From IMG/VR virus record IMGVR_UViG_3300027777_000031, positions 25,864-89,863 of that record: a stretch of 64,000 bases of DNA; one strand, given 5' to 3'. The notes below the pieces were generated by a model. That model searched no databases. It had not been told where the DNA came from and was given only the letters and a program-made list of their open reading frames with translations. This DNA comes from a virus. Shown here in pieces: positions 55,369 to 64,000 of the stretch. Within the stretch, counting starts at the first letter, position 1; each line of letters begins with the position of its first letter. Both the position numbers and the translations under genes were made by a program.

Positions 55369-58300
55369 TTAAGGCTGTACCGCCTTTGTTTTCATTTCTT
55401 GAGCTTTATCTTTAAGTTTGTTTGAGATATTACCCAATACAGGACAAATTAATTTATGAACACCTTTATGAATGTTTTTTGTTAATTCTGTTCTGTCAAT
55501 TGATTTATCTAAACCATCTTTAACAATTGACGAAATATCATTATTTTCAATATCTTGATTTTTAGACACTTTACTAATAATCGCATCTGACATTGATGAT
55601 GAGATTTTTTTAGCGATAAAGTCACAATCAACAATTTTGTCCAAATCTTCAATGTGAATATCGTTTATTGCTTTTTTAATTTTTTCACCCATCCATCCGT
55701 TAGGATTAATTGATGTTAATTTATCAACTAAATGTTTACCCATATATTCTTTAAATGTTGAGAAGATGGCATTTGACCCGTGTTCTCCGAATAAACCTTT
55801 TAATGATTCCCAAAACTCTTCTTTAATAAGTTGTTTATCAAAACCTTGAGAATTAAGATACATTGCTTCAGAAATAATTTCATTGAAGAATTTTTCTCTT
55901 GGTTGTTTGAATTTAAGAATTCTATTTTCAGTTAATATTTTAGTTCTTGTTTGAATAATTCTAGTTTCCGCTAATAAATTATTAGTTTTTTGTTCAGATA
56001 ATTTTTGTAAATTTTCTTTAATTAAATTAGTCAATTTTACTTTAGATTCATTCATTTGTCTCGTGTCAAGAGTCAACGGTAAAAATGGATTTTTACCTGA
56101 TGGACCTACTTTTGGTAATTTGAAATGTTCACCTGTTAATAATTTTTGAACATCTTTAATATCTAAATCACTACCAAATCCACGCAATCCTGTAAATGGA
56201 TTATCTTTATCTGTAAATTGAACATCTATATCCGTAGCCGTAATTGGACTCATCTTATCAAATACTCCACTTCTATAACATCCTTGTAATCCTTTTCTAA
56301 CAGCGTTAGAATTAAGACTATTATTTGCGGTACCTTGTTTTTCAAATTCAAATGCCGCTGAAAGATATGCCACTAAATCTGCTCTACATTTAGCAGGGTC
56401 GTACTTAGCACCTTTAAAATCATTTGTAAGTCTTTCACCACGAGGAATGAATATCTTAATTTGTTTATCCATATAGGTTAATCCTAAAGCATCTGCAGTA
56501 ACTGTGTTGTATTGGTCTAACTCATCATTTGGTGGATAAGTCATTGACGTTTCATTCACAGGTAAAAGTTTAGTACGATTTGGGTCCCAATAAGTTAACA
56601 TATCATTCCAACTTTTAAACACCATTGACCTAGCCTTTTTAGTGTTTATTAAATCTTGGAATCTATCAGTTAATGTTCTTATTTGATAATATGGGTCTGA
56701 ATTATAATCTAACGGATTAATACCAAATAGTCTTAAAATTTCTGTTTGTTGTGGTGCAATATCCTCAAAAGGAATTCCTTTAATGTGACTAATAACTCCT
56801 TTATTATCTCTAAGATATTTAAATTCACAAGAGTCACCTTGTCTTACTAATATTGTACCATTATAAGTTAAATAAGCTGTACTACCATCTTTTAATTTAA
56901 ATGATTTACCCGCGAAATATACTTTACCACCTTCAACAACAACCGGTTTAGATGTCTGATTTTTTGTTCTACATAATGTCTCTAAAGTTCCTGTATTTTT
57001 TAATATAGGATTTGTTTGTAAAGCATTTAATTCATCTGCAGGTGCCATAACAACTTCTTGTGTTTCCTGCGTTTGTTCTATAATAAAATTGTTAACCTCA
57101 TTAATAACTCTTTCTAAAGCATCCATAGCCGATTCATTTTGATTTAAATTTAAAGGTTTGTTGATATCAAAACCTTTGATTTCAGGAAATTTTTTGTTAG
57201 ATAATTCTGAAAATGGACTTGATTTTTTAACTTCCGGTTTAAAACTAATTTCAGGTTTATTTGTGCCTGATAATTCATCCGGTGTTGTCCAACTACTTCC
57301 AAAGAAATTTTGTTCCGGTTTTCTTGTTTTATCAGGAGAAGTTACCCATCCTGAACTTGCAGTCCATACTTGACCATCTTCAGTTGTAATAACTAGACTA
57401 TTATTTTTACAAGACCATTTACCATATACTTTAGTTCCGTCTTTAGAAACATATAAGAATGTAAAATCTTCCCAGAAAAATCCTAAATCGTTACCAAATG
57501 CGGCGATTACAATTTCTTTTCCATCACTATCTTGAGATAATTTAAGATTTTTTATAATTTTAATACAAACAGCCCATTCCGGTAAATTTGCCGGTGTTGT
57601 GTCAGTATCTACTGTAGTATTTACAGTGGATGCTGTTGAGGTATCGGTAGTTGATGGGTTACAGTCTTTAACTAAATCAGCATACGCCTTATTTAATATT
57701 TGAACTGAACTATCGTATTTAGGATTATCGCTGATATTAAAAATTCTACCGGTTTTAACTCTTTTGGCTAACCATTTACAATTTTTACTAACTTGATAAA
57801 CATACATTTTACTTCCCGTTGGGTCTGTTAACCATTCTGTTGATGTTGGGATTTCATCTGTATCATCTGTATGTGGTGGTTTTGGTGGTTGTATGATAGA
57901 ATCATTTTTATGTTTTTCCCACCAAGCTTCTAAATCCTCTTTAGTATTGTAAATCCATTTACCACCTTTTTTAATTAATGATGGAATACCTCTTTTAATT
58001 TTTTTCCAAAATTCTTCACCACCGGTTTTTATTCTTCTTAATAATTCAGCGTCAGTAATTGTGTCCCAATTGATTGGGTCTTCTTGTTGATTACCACCAG
58101 TTCCTCCACAAATTTTTAAATCTTTTGCCCAATTTAAATCACAGACATAAACTTCATAAAATCGTTTTTTATCTTTAGGAAAATAAACAACTTTACCTTT
58201 ATTAGGTCCTTTTTGAAATTTAGTTTTATGTAACCAATCGTAGAAATTATTTGTTGTGTTTTCTGATAAAAAATATTGTTTTTCAAAACTATCAGAATCT

Positions 58301-58371
58301 TTTACTTTACTCGGAAACTTAACCCCGTCACTAACCAATGCGTTATATAATTGTACTATATGTGTTTTCAT
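55369..58371 (-). CDS. Very large probable virion protein
   Basis: The 1000-residue product has no recognised family. It holds several (I/L)xE-Q/N sites (YFLSENTTNN near 40, FIIEQTQE near 440), W-rich segments near the N-terminus, and a helical C-terminal quarter (LIKENLQKLSEQKTNNLLAE; KIKKAINDIHIEDLDKIVDC). It heads no membrane segment. Three adjacent minus-strand genes encode large proteins of this kind; a virion or injected internal protein is the best guess from size and leader. Confidence 0.6.
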   Translation of the reverse strand: MKTHIVQLYNALVSDGVKFPSKVKDSDSFEKQYFLSENTTNNFYDWLHKTKFQKGPNKGKVVYFPKDKKRFYEVYVCDLNWAKDLKICGGTGGNQQEDPINWDTITDAELLRRIKTGGEEFWKKIKRGIPSLIKKGGKWIYNTKEDLEAWWEKHKNDSIIQPPKPPHTDDTDEIPTSTEWLTDPTGSKMYVYQVSKNCKWLAKRVKTGRIFNISDNPKYDSSVQILNKAYADLVKDCNPSTTDTSTASTVNTTVDTDTTPANLPEWAVCIKIIKNLKLSQDSDGKEIVIAAFGNDLGFFWEDFTFLYVSKDGTKVYGKWSCKNNSLVITTEDGQVWTASSGWVTSPDKTRKPEQNFFGSSWTTPDELSGTNKPEISFKPEVKKSSPFSELSNKKFPEIKGFDINKPLNLNQNESAMDALERVINEVNNFIIEQTQETQEVVMAPADELNALQTNPILKNTGTLETLCRTKNQTSKPVVVEGGKVYFAGKSFKLKDGSTAYLTYNGTILVRQGDSCEFKYLRDNKGVISHIKGIPFEDIAPQQTEILRLFGINPLDYNSDPYYQIRTLTDRFQDLINTKKARSMVFKSWNDMLTYWDPNRTKLLPVNETSMTYPPNDELDQYNTVTADALGLTYMDKQIKIFIPRGERLTNDFKGAKYDPAKCRADLVAYLSAAFEFEKQGTANNSLNSNAVRKGLQGCYRSGVFDKMSPITATDIDVQFTDKDNPFTGLRGFGSDLDIKDVQKLLTGEHFKLPKVGPSGKNPFLPLTLDTRQMNESKVKLTNLIKENLQKLSEQKTNNLLAETRIIQTRTKILTENRILKFKQPREKFFNEIISEAMYLNSQGFDKQLIKEEFWESLKGLFGEHGSNAIFSTFKEYMGKHLVDKLTSINPNGWMGEKIKKAINDIHIEDLDKIVDCDFIAKKISSSMSDAIISKVSKNQDIENNDISSIVKDGLDKSIDRTELTKNIHKGVHKLICPVLGNISNKLKDKAQEMKTKAVQP

Positions 58372-58381
58372 ATTATTTTAA

Positions 58382-60196
58382 TTATTGTGGAATTCCACCA
58401 TTTAAAGTATCATTATTAATTGGATTTGTACCTCCATCAGGAATAACATTTCCATCATCTTCTGTTTCACCTCCCGGAGCAACATTTCCTCCACTATTAT
58501 CAGGTGATGTACCACTACCGTTATTTTTGTGTCTATTTTTCAACATTTCAACCGCTTCATCTGCACTTTTCGCAGTCCTTAAAACTTCCTGTATTTCTTC
58601 CGCACTATAACCTTCATCTTTCAATAATTGTTCTATATATGGAGGAAGTTTTAATCGGTTGAGCCCTTGTTCGGTTGTATCAAAGTAATCCAATATTTTA
58701 AAAAATCCTGGTTTATGTAACGATAATCCCATAATAAAACTTTTAAATGTTACTTCACCATTATTATTTTCATATTCAGAAACAAATTCTTCACCAAAGG
58801 CGGCAGCCATTGCTGTTTTAAAATCATCATAAACTGTCCCCTCGTGTTCAGTAAAACGTAATAGAACTAGATTTTGAACAACATCATATAACGCCAAAGT
58901 TGCGGGAATTCCAACGTGTTCCGCCACCCATAAGTGCCATAATAAAGTTAAAACACCTTTAGCCCTATTAGTTCTAAACCAATATGGTGAGAACTCACCC
59001 TTACCAGTAACCAAACCTAATCTTTTAGGTGACGCTGATGCTATCCAACCACCAAGTCTATCAACCAATTCTATTAAATCGTCACCCACTGTTTTATTTC
59101 TATAACTTTTTAAAGTAATTAATCTAGCAATTGCGTTAATTGTTTGTTGACTCGCAGTCATATTTAAAAATTTCCACCAATAACTTTTTTCTAATATTGA
59201 ACCTTTTCTAAAAGGGTCAGATTCTTTTAATTTTTCCATTATTTCCGGAACTTTAGAACGAATTTCGGAATCATCAACAGTCAATAAAGTCTTTTCTATT
59301 TGTTCATATAATGTATCTAAAGCCGTTTGATTTTCTTCATTTTTAACTAAAATTCTATGAATTTTTTGTGCAGTATTTCGTAATTCCCGTTCAATTAATT
59401 CAGCGTTTGATTGTGTTAAATCCCCGGTTATTTTTTTACCGGTTCTCACTAAATCATTATAAATACTTTGAATAAAATTTTCTTCACCTAAAGCTTGTTC
59501 TTCAAAATAAACCCAACTTCTATTTATATTTTTTCTAACAGTATTAAAAAGTGTTCTATTTGTTGCAAATCTTTTACGAAGCCAAGACAAATCCTCTGAC
59601 GCGTCATTTTTTTTAACTTTAACATTTTTAAGTTTAGAGGCAAGGTTGTCAGATACATTTGCCGGAGGTTTAGGGATTTCCTCCTCAAACGCGTTTTTTT
59701 CAAAATCTCTAAGTTTTTTATATATTTTTTGTGATAATAAATTAGGTATAAATACATCGGAATCTCCTGACATATCCATAAGAATCTTAGACAAAGGTTC
59801 ACCAGAATTACGAGACTCAAGAATTTTACGATAAATATCTGTTTCACTAAGACCCAAATCTCTTGTCATTTTTTTAAATATTGATTTATAAGCATCATCC
59901 ACATATTCAGGAGATTGCGCTGCGATTTTTGCCATTATTATTTTTAAGTCGTTAGACAACGTATCAAATAATGAGGGGTCATTTAGTACATCTTTAATTT
60001 TTCTTAATGCGGTAGTTGAGACTCTTTGGGTCCCAACCTCAACTTCATTAGCGATATTTGCAATTCTTTTTTCATTTGATATTATAAAGTCTTGTAATAT
60101 TTCACGTAAATTATCAAATATCGTATTTTCGGTTAATAATTTACTGAACCCCATAAGTTCTCTGTTTCTATTTATCTCAGTAATTAATTCTTTCAT
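58382..60196 (-). CDS. Large helical probable virion protein
   Basis: The 604-residue product is mostly helical and charged (MKELITEINRNRELMGFSKL, LLTEN). The middle includes WWKFLNMTASQQTINAIARL, and the C-terminus has CUE/UBA-like AEEIQEVLRTAKSADEAVEM and a Gly/Asn/Pro-rich tail. No family recognised. It sits 10 bases upstream of the 1000-residue gene. Candidate late motif at 60215-60222. Confidence 0.6.
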   Translation of the reverse strand: MKELITEINRNRELMGFSKLLTENTIFDNLREILQDFIISNEKRIANIANEVEVGTQRVSTTALRKIKDVLNDPSLFDTLSNDLKIIMAKIAAQSPEYVDDAYKSIFKKMTRDLGLSETDIYRKILESRNSGEPLSKILMDMSGDSDVFIPNLLSQKIYKKLRDFEKNAFEEEIPKPPANVSDNLASKLKNVKVKKNDASEDLSWLRKRFATNRTLFNTVRKNINRSWVYFEEQALGEENFIQSIYNDLVRTGKKITGDLTQSNAELIERELRNTAQKIHRILVKNEENQTALDTLYEQIEKTLLTVDDSEIRSKVPEIMEKLKESDPFRKGSILEKSYWWKFLNMTASQQTINAIARLITLKSYRNKTVGDDLIELVDRLGGWIASASPKRLGLVTGKGEFSPYWFRTNRAKGVLTLLWHLWVAEHVGIPATLALYDVVQNLVLLRFTEHEGTVYDDFKTAMAAAFGEEFVSEYENNNGEVTFKSFIMGLSLHKPGFFKILDYFDTTEQGLNRLKLPPYIEQLLKDEGYSAEEIQEVLRTAKSADEAVEMLKNRHKNNGSGTSPDNSGGNVAPGGETEDDGNVIPDGGTNPINNDTLNGGIPQ

Positions 60197-60214
60197 TTTT
60201 TTATTGTTTTATTT

Positions 60215-60222
60215 ATAAATAT
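60215..60222 (-). promoter_or_regulatory. Candidate late promoter motif (large-protein operon)
   Basis: ATATTTAT on the minus strand, 18 bases upstream of the 60196 start. Confidence 0.4.
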
Positions 60223-60240
60223 ATTATAATTTTATTTAAA

Positions 60241-61896
60241 TTAAATCTTAACCCATTCTACACCATTAATAAGTCTTGAATCAATTACTTGGTCGTCTTT
60301 TATTTCAGGAGTTCTTTTAATCCAACCATCTTTATTTAACGATTGTTCTATATCTTTTTCACTCAAATCTTTCCATTTTGTGCCGGTAGATTCCACTGCG
60401 GATTTAACTTTTGAATAATACCATTTACCAATATTTTTAACAAATTTATCTTCTTTTTTATTAATTATTTCTTTAAATTCTGTAGAATTAATTATTTCTT
60501 TAATATTAGTAGGGTTACTAACTAAATTATATGTTAATTCTTTTTGTAATTCTTCAGGTATGACTTGATAAACTTGTTTAATTTTTTGTTTTTCCTCATT
60601 ATTTAATGTTTCACCAAAAAAATGTTCAATAATCATATTAGCAGCGATTAAAGGTCCGTGAGCCATAGATAATTCTCTAACCCATAATTTTTCAAATGCC
60701 GATAATTTAACAAACATATCAGGATGTTTTTTTAATAATTTCTCAGCACCTTTTGTAATTAACTTAGGTAATTCAGCATCCAATTCAGTTTTTAGTGATT
60801 TCCACATAACTTCTTGAGTATACTTGTCTTGGGATAACATTTGAGACACAATTTTTTTACCATCCTCAGATAACGTACCATAAAATTTAACATAATCCCT
60901 AACTGTTGATGATTTGTTTAATCCGGATGCCAACATTTTTTCTGAAACCTCCGCAAAAGCCACTTTATTAATCCCTTTAAACCAATTCCTGGTTTTTAAT
61001 AAAGGTAATGCTGCAAAAATTATTGACGCTACGGCAGATACATTATTACCTTTTTCATATTCACGCCAAGCAACCTGACCACCTATACCTGCCTCATATA
61101 ACAATTCTATTAATAATGTGGTACTAATACCCCAAGTTGTCCCAAAAGTGAAGAAACCTGCAATGATTGAAACTACAACACCCCCCAATTGAAGCCACAT
61201 TCCCCATTCATCTATAAATTGTTGCCAATCATTTCGTTTATCGACCCATTTTGGTGGTGTATATGGTTTTTTAGTTTCTCTATTTCGATAATAACCAAAT
61301 TTCCAAATACTTGAATCATTTTTTCGTGTAATATACCCACTATAATAATCATTACCGATGTAAAACCCCTCAACAGCACCAATAGGTAATATTTTAGATA
61401 AATTACTAATTGTTTGTTCTTTATCTATTTTAGGGTATTTTTTAATTAAAAAATCAACAAATCTACTAATTTCAGGCACGTCCCAAAACACAATTTTACT
61501 ATCTTCCGGAATTGGGAGACTTTCAATTGAACCTGGTTTTTCAGTTGATGGTGATGAATAATAACAAAATCTTTTTCCGGATTTAGGGTCTGTTAAAATA
61601 GAATCATTACCTTCAGCACCTTCAGGATTTTTTGGGATTGCAACAGCTTTATCAGGATATCTACACCAATTAGGGTATTTATTCAATTCTTCTTCAGCAT
61701 CTTGAGCTGCTTTTTGTCGGTCAAGTTCTTTTTGACCTTGATTTAAAATATCTTTAGTTTCAGGATTGTCAAATCTTGAATCAGGTTGTTCAAGTATAGT
61801 TTGAGTATTTTCATTTAAAGTTTTAGACATATCATAACTCATTAATAGTTTAACTCTATTAACAAGTAATTCGCCTTCATTTAATTGATTTTTCAT
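60241..61896 (-). CDS. Leader-bearing protein with a membrane-active central region
   Basis: The 551-residue product starts MKNQLNEGELLVNRVKLLMS and reaches QTILEQPDS, an ILE-Q site. A central region (about 225-305: WLQLGGVVVSIIAGFFTFGT; ISTTLLIELLYEAGIGGQVA) is strongly hydrophobic and could insert in membranes, as in injected internal proteins. Near residue 470-510, KEIINSTEFKEIINKKEDKF is shared with the plus-strand gene at 61965. Candidate late motif at 61910-61917. Confidence 0.6.
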   Translation of the reverse strand: MKNQLNEGELLVNRVKLLMSYDMSKTLNENTQTILEQPDSRFDNPETKDILNQGQKELDRQKAAQDAEEELNKYPNWCRYPDKAVAIPKNPEGAEGNDSILTDPKSGKRFCYYSSPSTEKPGSIESLPIPEDSKIVFWDVPEISRFVDFLIKKYPKIDKEQTISNLSKILPIGAVEGFYIGNDYYSGYITRKNDSSIWKFGYYRNRETKKPYTPPKWVDKRNDWQQFIDEWGMWLQLGGVVVSIIAGFFTFGTTWGISTTLLIELLYEAGIGGQVAWREYEKGNNVSAVASIIFAALPLLKTRNWFKGINKVAFAEVSEKMLASGLNKSSTVRDYVKFYGTLSEDGKKIVSQMLSQDKYTQEVMWKSLKTELDAELPKLITKGAEKLLKKHPDMFVKLSAFEKLWVRELSMAHGPLIAANMIIEHFFGETLNNEEKQKIKQVYQVIPEELQKELTYNLVSNPTNIKEIINSTEFKEIINKKEDKFVKNIGKWYYSKVKSAVESTGTKWKDLSEKDIEQSLNKDGWIKRTPEIKDDQVIDSRLINGVEWVKI

Positions 61897-61941
61897 AAAA
61901 TGTTTTACAATAAATAGTTTGGTTTATATTAAAATAAACCA

Positions 61942-61949
61942 TATCTTTG
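61942..61949 (+). promoter_or_regulatory. Bacteroidota-type promoter
   Basis: TATCTTTG, 15 bases before the 61965 start. Confidence 0.7.
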
Positions 61950-61964
61950 TAAAAAAAAATAGAT

Positions 61965-62297
61965 ATGAGATATAATATTAATGATAGGGTTGTTGTAGTT
62001 AGTAGTAATGAAAATAAAATAATTTTAGATTGTGAAATTATTTTAGGAACTGAGATTTATTATATGACAGATAAAACATCATATAGTGTATCACAATTGA
62101 CAGATTATTATGAATTTAGTGATAACAATGAAGAATTACTTAAAGAAATAATTAATTCTCCAGGTTTAAAAGAAATAACTGATTCTAAAATTGAAGAATT
62201 TGCAAATAATGCGGTTAAATGGTATGAGGATAATTCCACAACACCTAATAAACAAGAAATTAAACCCAAAAAATGGTTTAATTGGTTTAATTTTTAA
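61965..62297 (+). CDS. Small protein sharing a domain with the divergent neighbour
   Basis: The 110-residue product has an N-terminal beta-rich half (NDRVVVVSSNENKIILDCEI) and a C-terminal segment KEIINSPGLKEITDSKIEEF ... VKWYED that aligns with KEIINSTEFKEIINKKEDKF ... GKWYYS in the gene at 60241. It has its own host-type promoter. Function unknown. Confidence 0.6.
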   Translation: MRYNINDRVVVVSSNENKIILDCEIILGTEIYYMTDKTSYSVSQLTDYYEFSDNNEELLKEIINSPGLKEITDSKIEEFANNAVKWYEDNSTTPNKQEIKPKKWFNWFNF

Positions 62298-62298
62298 T

Positions 62299-62559
62299 TT
62301 AAGGAACCGGGTTTGCGTGACCACGAGTTAGTTTTCCACCCCACTTTTCACCTGAAAGACCCAACATATTTGCTGGTCCTCTGTTAAGTCCGGTTTCCCA
62401 TTTTCTACCTCGAGCATTTGTGTTTCCACCACCTCCACCGCTACTAGACGCTGTTGAGGAAGCTGCCGGGGATGCACCCTCTTCTTCATCCAATTCACCA
62501 CTAGTTTTTGGTGTATATTCCTTCATTAAGGAAATTATATAATCAATATCTGTTCTCAT
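62299..62559 (-). CDS. Small Ser/Gly-rich protein with duplicated C-terminal motif
   Basis: With start 62559 (MRTDIDYIISLMKEYTPKTS) the product has 86 residues: an N-terminal helix, a Ser/Ala/Gly linker, then two similar motifs (GRKWETGLNRGPANML and GEKWGGKLTRGHANPV). A longer frame would cover the divergent lipoprotein promoter and is rejected. Candidate late motif at 62565-62572. Confidence 0.6.
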   Translation of the reverse strand: MRTDIDYIISLMKEYTPKTSGELDEEEGASPAASSTASSSGGGGGNTNARGRKWETGLNRGPANMLGLSGEKWGGKLTRGHANPVP

Positions 62560-62595
62560 AATAGATAAATATTTTGGTATTAGATAAAAAAGTCG

Positions 62596-62603
62596 TATAT
62601 TTG
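62596..62603 (+). promoter_or_regulatory. Bacteroidota-type promoter of lipoprotein gene
   Basis: TATATTTG with TTG 19 bases upstream, 17 bases before the ATG at 62621. Confidence 0.75.
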
Positions 62604-62620
62604 TAAAAAAATAAAATACT

Positions 62621-63127
62621 ATGAAGAAATTACTTTTATTGTTGTTGGTTTTTTTAACCTTAATTTCTTGTGAAAGATACCAAGAACCATCCTCATTATC
62701 TTTAAGTGGTGAATATGTGATTGATAAGATTACAATGTTAAGTACAGAGAACACAACCACTACCAATGGAACAATATTTGAGATGGGAACACATTATGTT
62801 AATCCATACGATATCTTACCAATGGACGACATTTGGGTTGGATTTTCTAGATGGCATTTTGATTATAGTGTTATCTCACTTTACCCGGTTAATGATGCAA
62901 ACGGAACCACGCATTGGCAAAGACAGTATTTTTATACAGTTATAAGAAACTATAATGTATATGACTTGGGTTATATTCAATTTTATGTAAACGGGTCTGT
63001 TAGGACATTCAAAATCCTTGATGATGGATTGGAAAGTTTAACCCTTCAAACCACCGGATTGTATCCTTATGCAAATGTAGGACCAAATCAAATTGTTACC
63101 TTACATTTAACTCGTGTAGGACCATAA
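62621..63127 (+). CDS. Lipoprotein, 168 residues
   Basis: Signal peptide and lipobox (KKLLLLLLVFLTLISCERYQ) place the mature protein on the cell envelope with Cys17 lipidated. The rest is beta-rich (LSGEYVIDKITMLSTENTTT; QFYVNGSVRTFKILDDGLES) and resembles small Bacteroidota lipocalin-like lipoproteins of unknown role. It might alter the host surface. A terminator follows. Confidence 0.75.
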   Translation: MKKLLLLLLVFLTLISCERYQEPSSLSLSGEYVIDKITMLSTENTTTTNGTIFEMGTHYVNPYDILPMDDIWVGFSRWHFDYSVISLYPVNDANGTTHWQRQYFYTVIRNYNVYDLGYIQFYVNGSVRTFKILDDGLESLTLQTTGLYPYANVGPNQIVTLHLTRVGP

Positions 63128-63160
63128 AAAAACCCCTCTTAACGGAGGGGTTTAATTTTT
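63128..63160. terminator. Bidirectional intrinsic terminator
   Basis: CCCCTC-TTAAC-GGAGGGG-type hairpin with A and T runs on both sides between convergent genes. Confidence 0.8.
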
Positions 63161-63462
63161 TAGTATAGTTGGGTTTCAGGTAATCTATCCGGATAAATCA
63201 AATAATATTCATTTAGGAATGATATTATTTCTTCTTCGTCCAATTCTGTATCATCATCGTCAAATATATCTTCAAATTCTTCATCGTCAAAAAAATCTGA
63301 TGTTGATTCTTCTAATAAATTATAACCAAATGTTTTTGTTTCTGATAAATCAATTTGGTCAGTTCTAATTTCGTCGTCATTATCTATATGAATTCTAAAA
63401 GTAACATCTAAAGTTTGGGATGCTTCATTTATATAAAACGACTCTAACTCTTTAATTTCCAT
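63160..63462 (-). CDS. Small acidic protein
   Basis: The 100-residue product (MEIKELESFYINEASQTLDV; SDFFDDEEFEDIFDDDDTEL) is very acidic. No family recognised. It lies six bases from the next gene in an operon of small proteins. Confidence 0.6.
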   Translation of the reverse strand: MEIKELESFYINEASQTLDVTFRIHIDNDDEIRTDQIDLSETKTFGYNLLEESTSDFFDDEEFEDIFDDDDTELDEEEIISFLNEYYLIYPDRLPETQLY

Positions 63463-63468
63463 TGTATT

Positions 63469-63741
63469 CTATTTTTCTTTGTCAAATGCGTTGTGGAATT
63501 TTCCAAATCGCTTATACATATTTCTTTTTGAAACTTCACCTTTCCATCCTAAAAATTCAGATGTTGGTTCAAAATTTTTAAAATGTTTTGGGTGTTTTTT
63601 AACGTGCGGATGTAAATTGTGTAATTCTTCATCAGACATATTAGCAAAATCTAACCTATCCTCTTCCATTTCTTGTTCTTTAATGACACGCTTAATTATG
63701 TTCATTAAATCACTTTCTTTTAATCTAACTATTTTTTTCAT
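63469..63741 (-). CDS. Small protein with KESDLMNIIKRVIKEQ leader
   Basis: The 90-residue product starts MKKIVRLKESDLMNIIKRVI and KEQEMEED, a leader type that recurs in proteins of large Bacteroidota-associated phages and ends in an IKE-Q site. The C-terminal part includes PHVKKHPKHFKNF, basic and His-rich. A virion or prohead destination is inferred from the leader. Confidence 0.65.
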   Translation of the reverse strand: MKKIVRLKESDLMNIIKRVIKEQEMEEDRLDFANMSDEELHNLHPHVKKHPKHFKNFEPTSEFLGWKGEVSKRNMYKRFGKFHNAFDKEK

Positions 63742-63742
63742 A

Positions 63743-64000
63743 TTAGTTATATTTTGTAAATCTTTTAAACATATCTAATGATTCTCTTATATCATCAAAT
63801 AACCCCTCAACTTCTTCATCATCAATATCATTTTCATCGTCAAACATTCTATCGTCCACATTAAATTCTAAAGTATCATCTTCGTCATCATATTCATCAT
63901 ATTCAGGACTAACAAGAATTTCATCTTCTTCATCTTCGTGTCCGAATACCCCGTGTTCTAAATCATCAGGACCATCACCAATCATATCTAATTGTTCCCC
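63743..64000 (-). CDS. Acidic small protein, 5' end possibly outside window
   Basis: An ATG at 63985 would give 80 residues (MIGDGPDDLEHGVFGHEDEE; FDDIRESLDMFKRFTKYN), but the frame stays open to the window edge (GEQLD before the Met), so the true start may lie beyond. Strongly acidic, no family recognised. It is one base from the leader-bearing gene downstream. Confidence 0.55.
   Translation of the reverse strand, partial: GEQLDMIGDGPDDLEHGVFGHEDEEDEILVSPEYDEYDDEDDTLEFNVDDRMFDDENDIDDEEVEGLFDDIRESLDMFKRFTKYN

Noticed and set aside
1-64000. Reassigned stop codon as in some large phages
   Set aside because: All recognised families end at ordinary stops and no in-frame stop interrupts a conserved domain; Trp and Gln tRNAs have standard anticodons.

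Overview
The window is part of a large, AT-rich phage genome of the T4-like myovirus type that infects a member of the Bacteroidota. The phage call rests on an ordered head module read right to left on the minus strand: terminase large subunit, portal, gp21-type prohead protease, acidic core/scaffold protein and gp23-type major capsid protein. The host call rests on many promoters of the Bacteroidota form TTG-N19-TAnnTTTG, on A-rich translation starts without Shine-Dalgarno sequences, on a Bacteroidota-type bS21, and on FISUMP, DUF4494-like and KTSC domains common in that phylum. No integrase or host gene was seen.

Layout. 0-17.7 kb: head and packaging module on the minus strand, with a phage bS21 gene on the plus strand. 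17.8-25.6 kb: a ClpC-like unfoldase, an archaemetzincin, an L,D-transpeptidase-like protein with two peptidoglycan-binding-like partners, and an M20-type peptidase. 25.6-29.0 kb: a phage tmRNA, its partner SmpB, and a non-coding, highly structured stretch of about 0.9 kb with its own promoter and terminator. 29.2-30.0 kb: a dense cluster of tRNA-like RNAs, two of them circularly permuted. 30.1-39.3 kb: M15 peptidase, membrane and virion proteins, and two giant repeat adhesins, the second with an S74 chaperone. 39.3-44.2 kb: an RNA-repair cluster (T4 Rnl1-type ligase, P-loop kinase, metallophosphoesterase, cREC domain) interrupted by an HNH endonuclease gene. 45.2-54.4 kb: a tRNA array on the minus strand whose canonical members cover all 20 amino acids, mixed with odd tRNA-like RNAs, helix-closed spacer RNAs, HNH endonucleases, small genes and a type II restriction-modification pair. 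54.5-64 kb: small proteins, three large probable virion-associated proteins, a lipoprotein and acidic small proteins.

How the parts may work together. The phage brings much of a translation kit: tRNAs for every amino acid, bS21, tmRNA with SmpB, and enzymes expected to heal and seal broken tRNA. Two promoter classes can be read. TAnnTTTG (host sigma type) precedes tmRNA, tRNA, repair and enzyme genes. An ATATTTAT motif sits upstream of many virion and other genes and is a candidate phage-specific late promoter. The most novel material is RNA: permuted tRNA-like elements that keep the tRNA elbow but have neither a free acceptor end nor an anticodon loop; a subset of tRNAs with a shared non-canonical T-loop (RGCGKWA) and no GG in the D-loop; tRNAs with enlarged anticodon arms; and the 0.9 kb RNA. 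All functions are inferred from sequence reading only; no database search was run.
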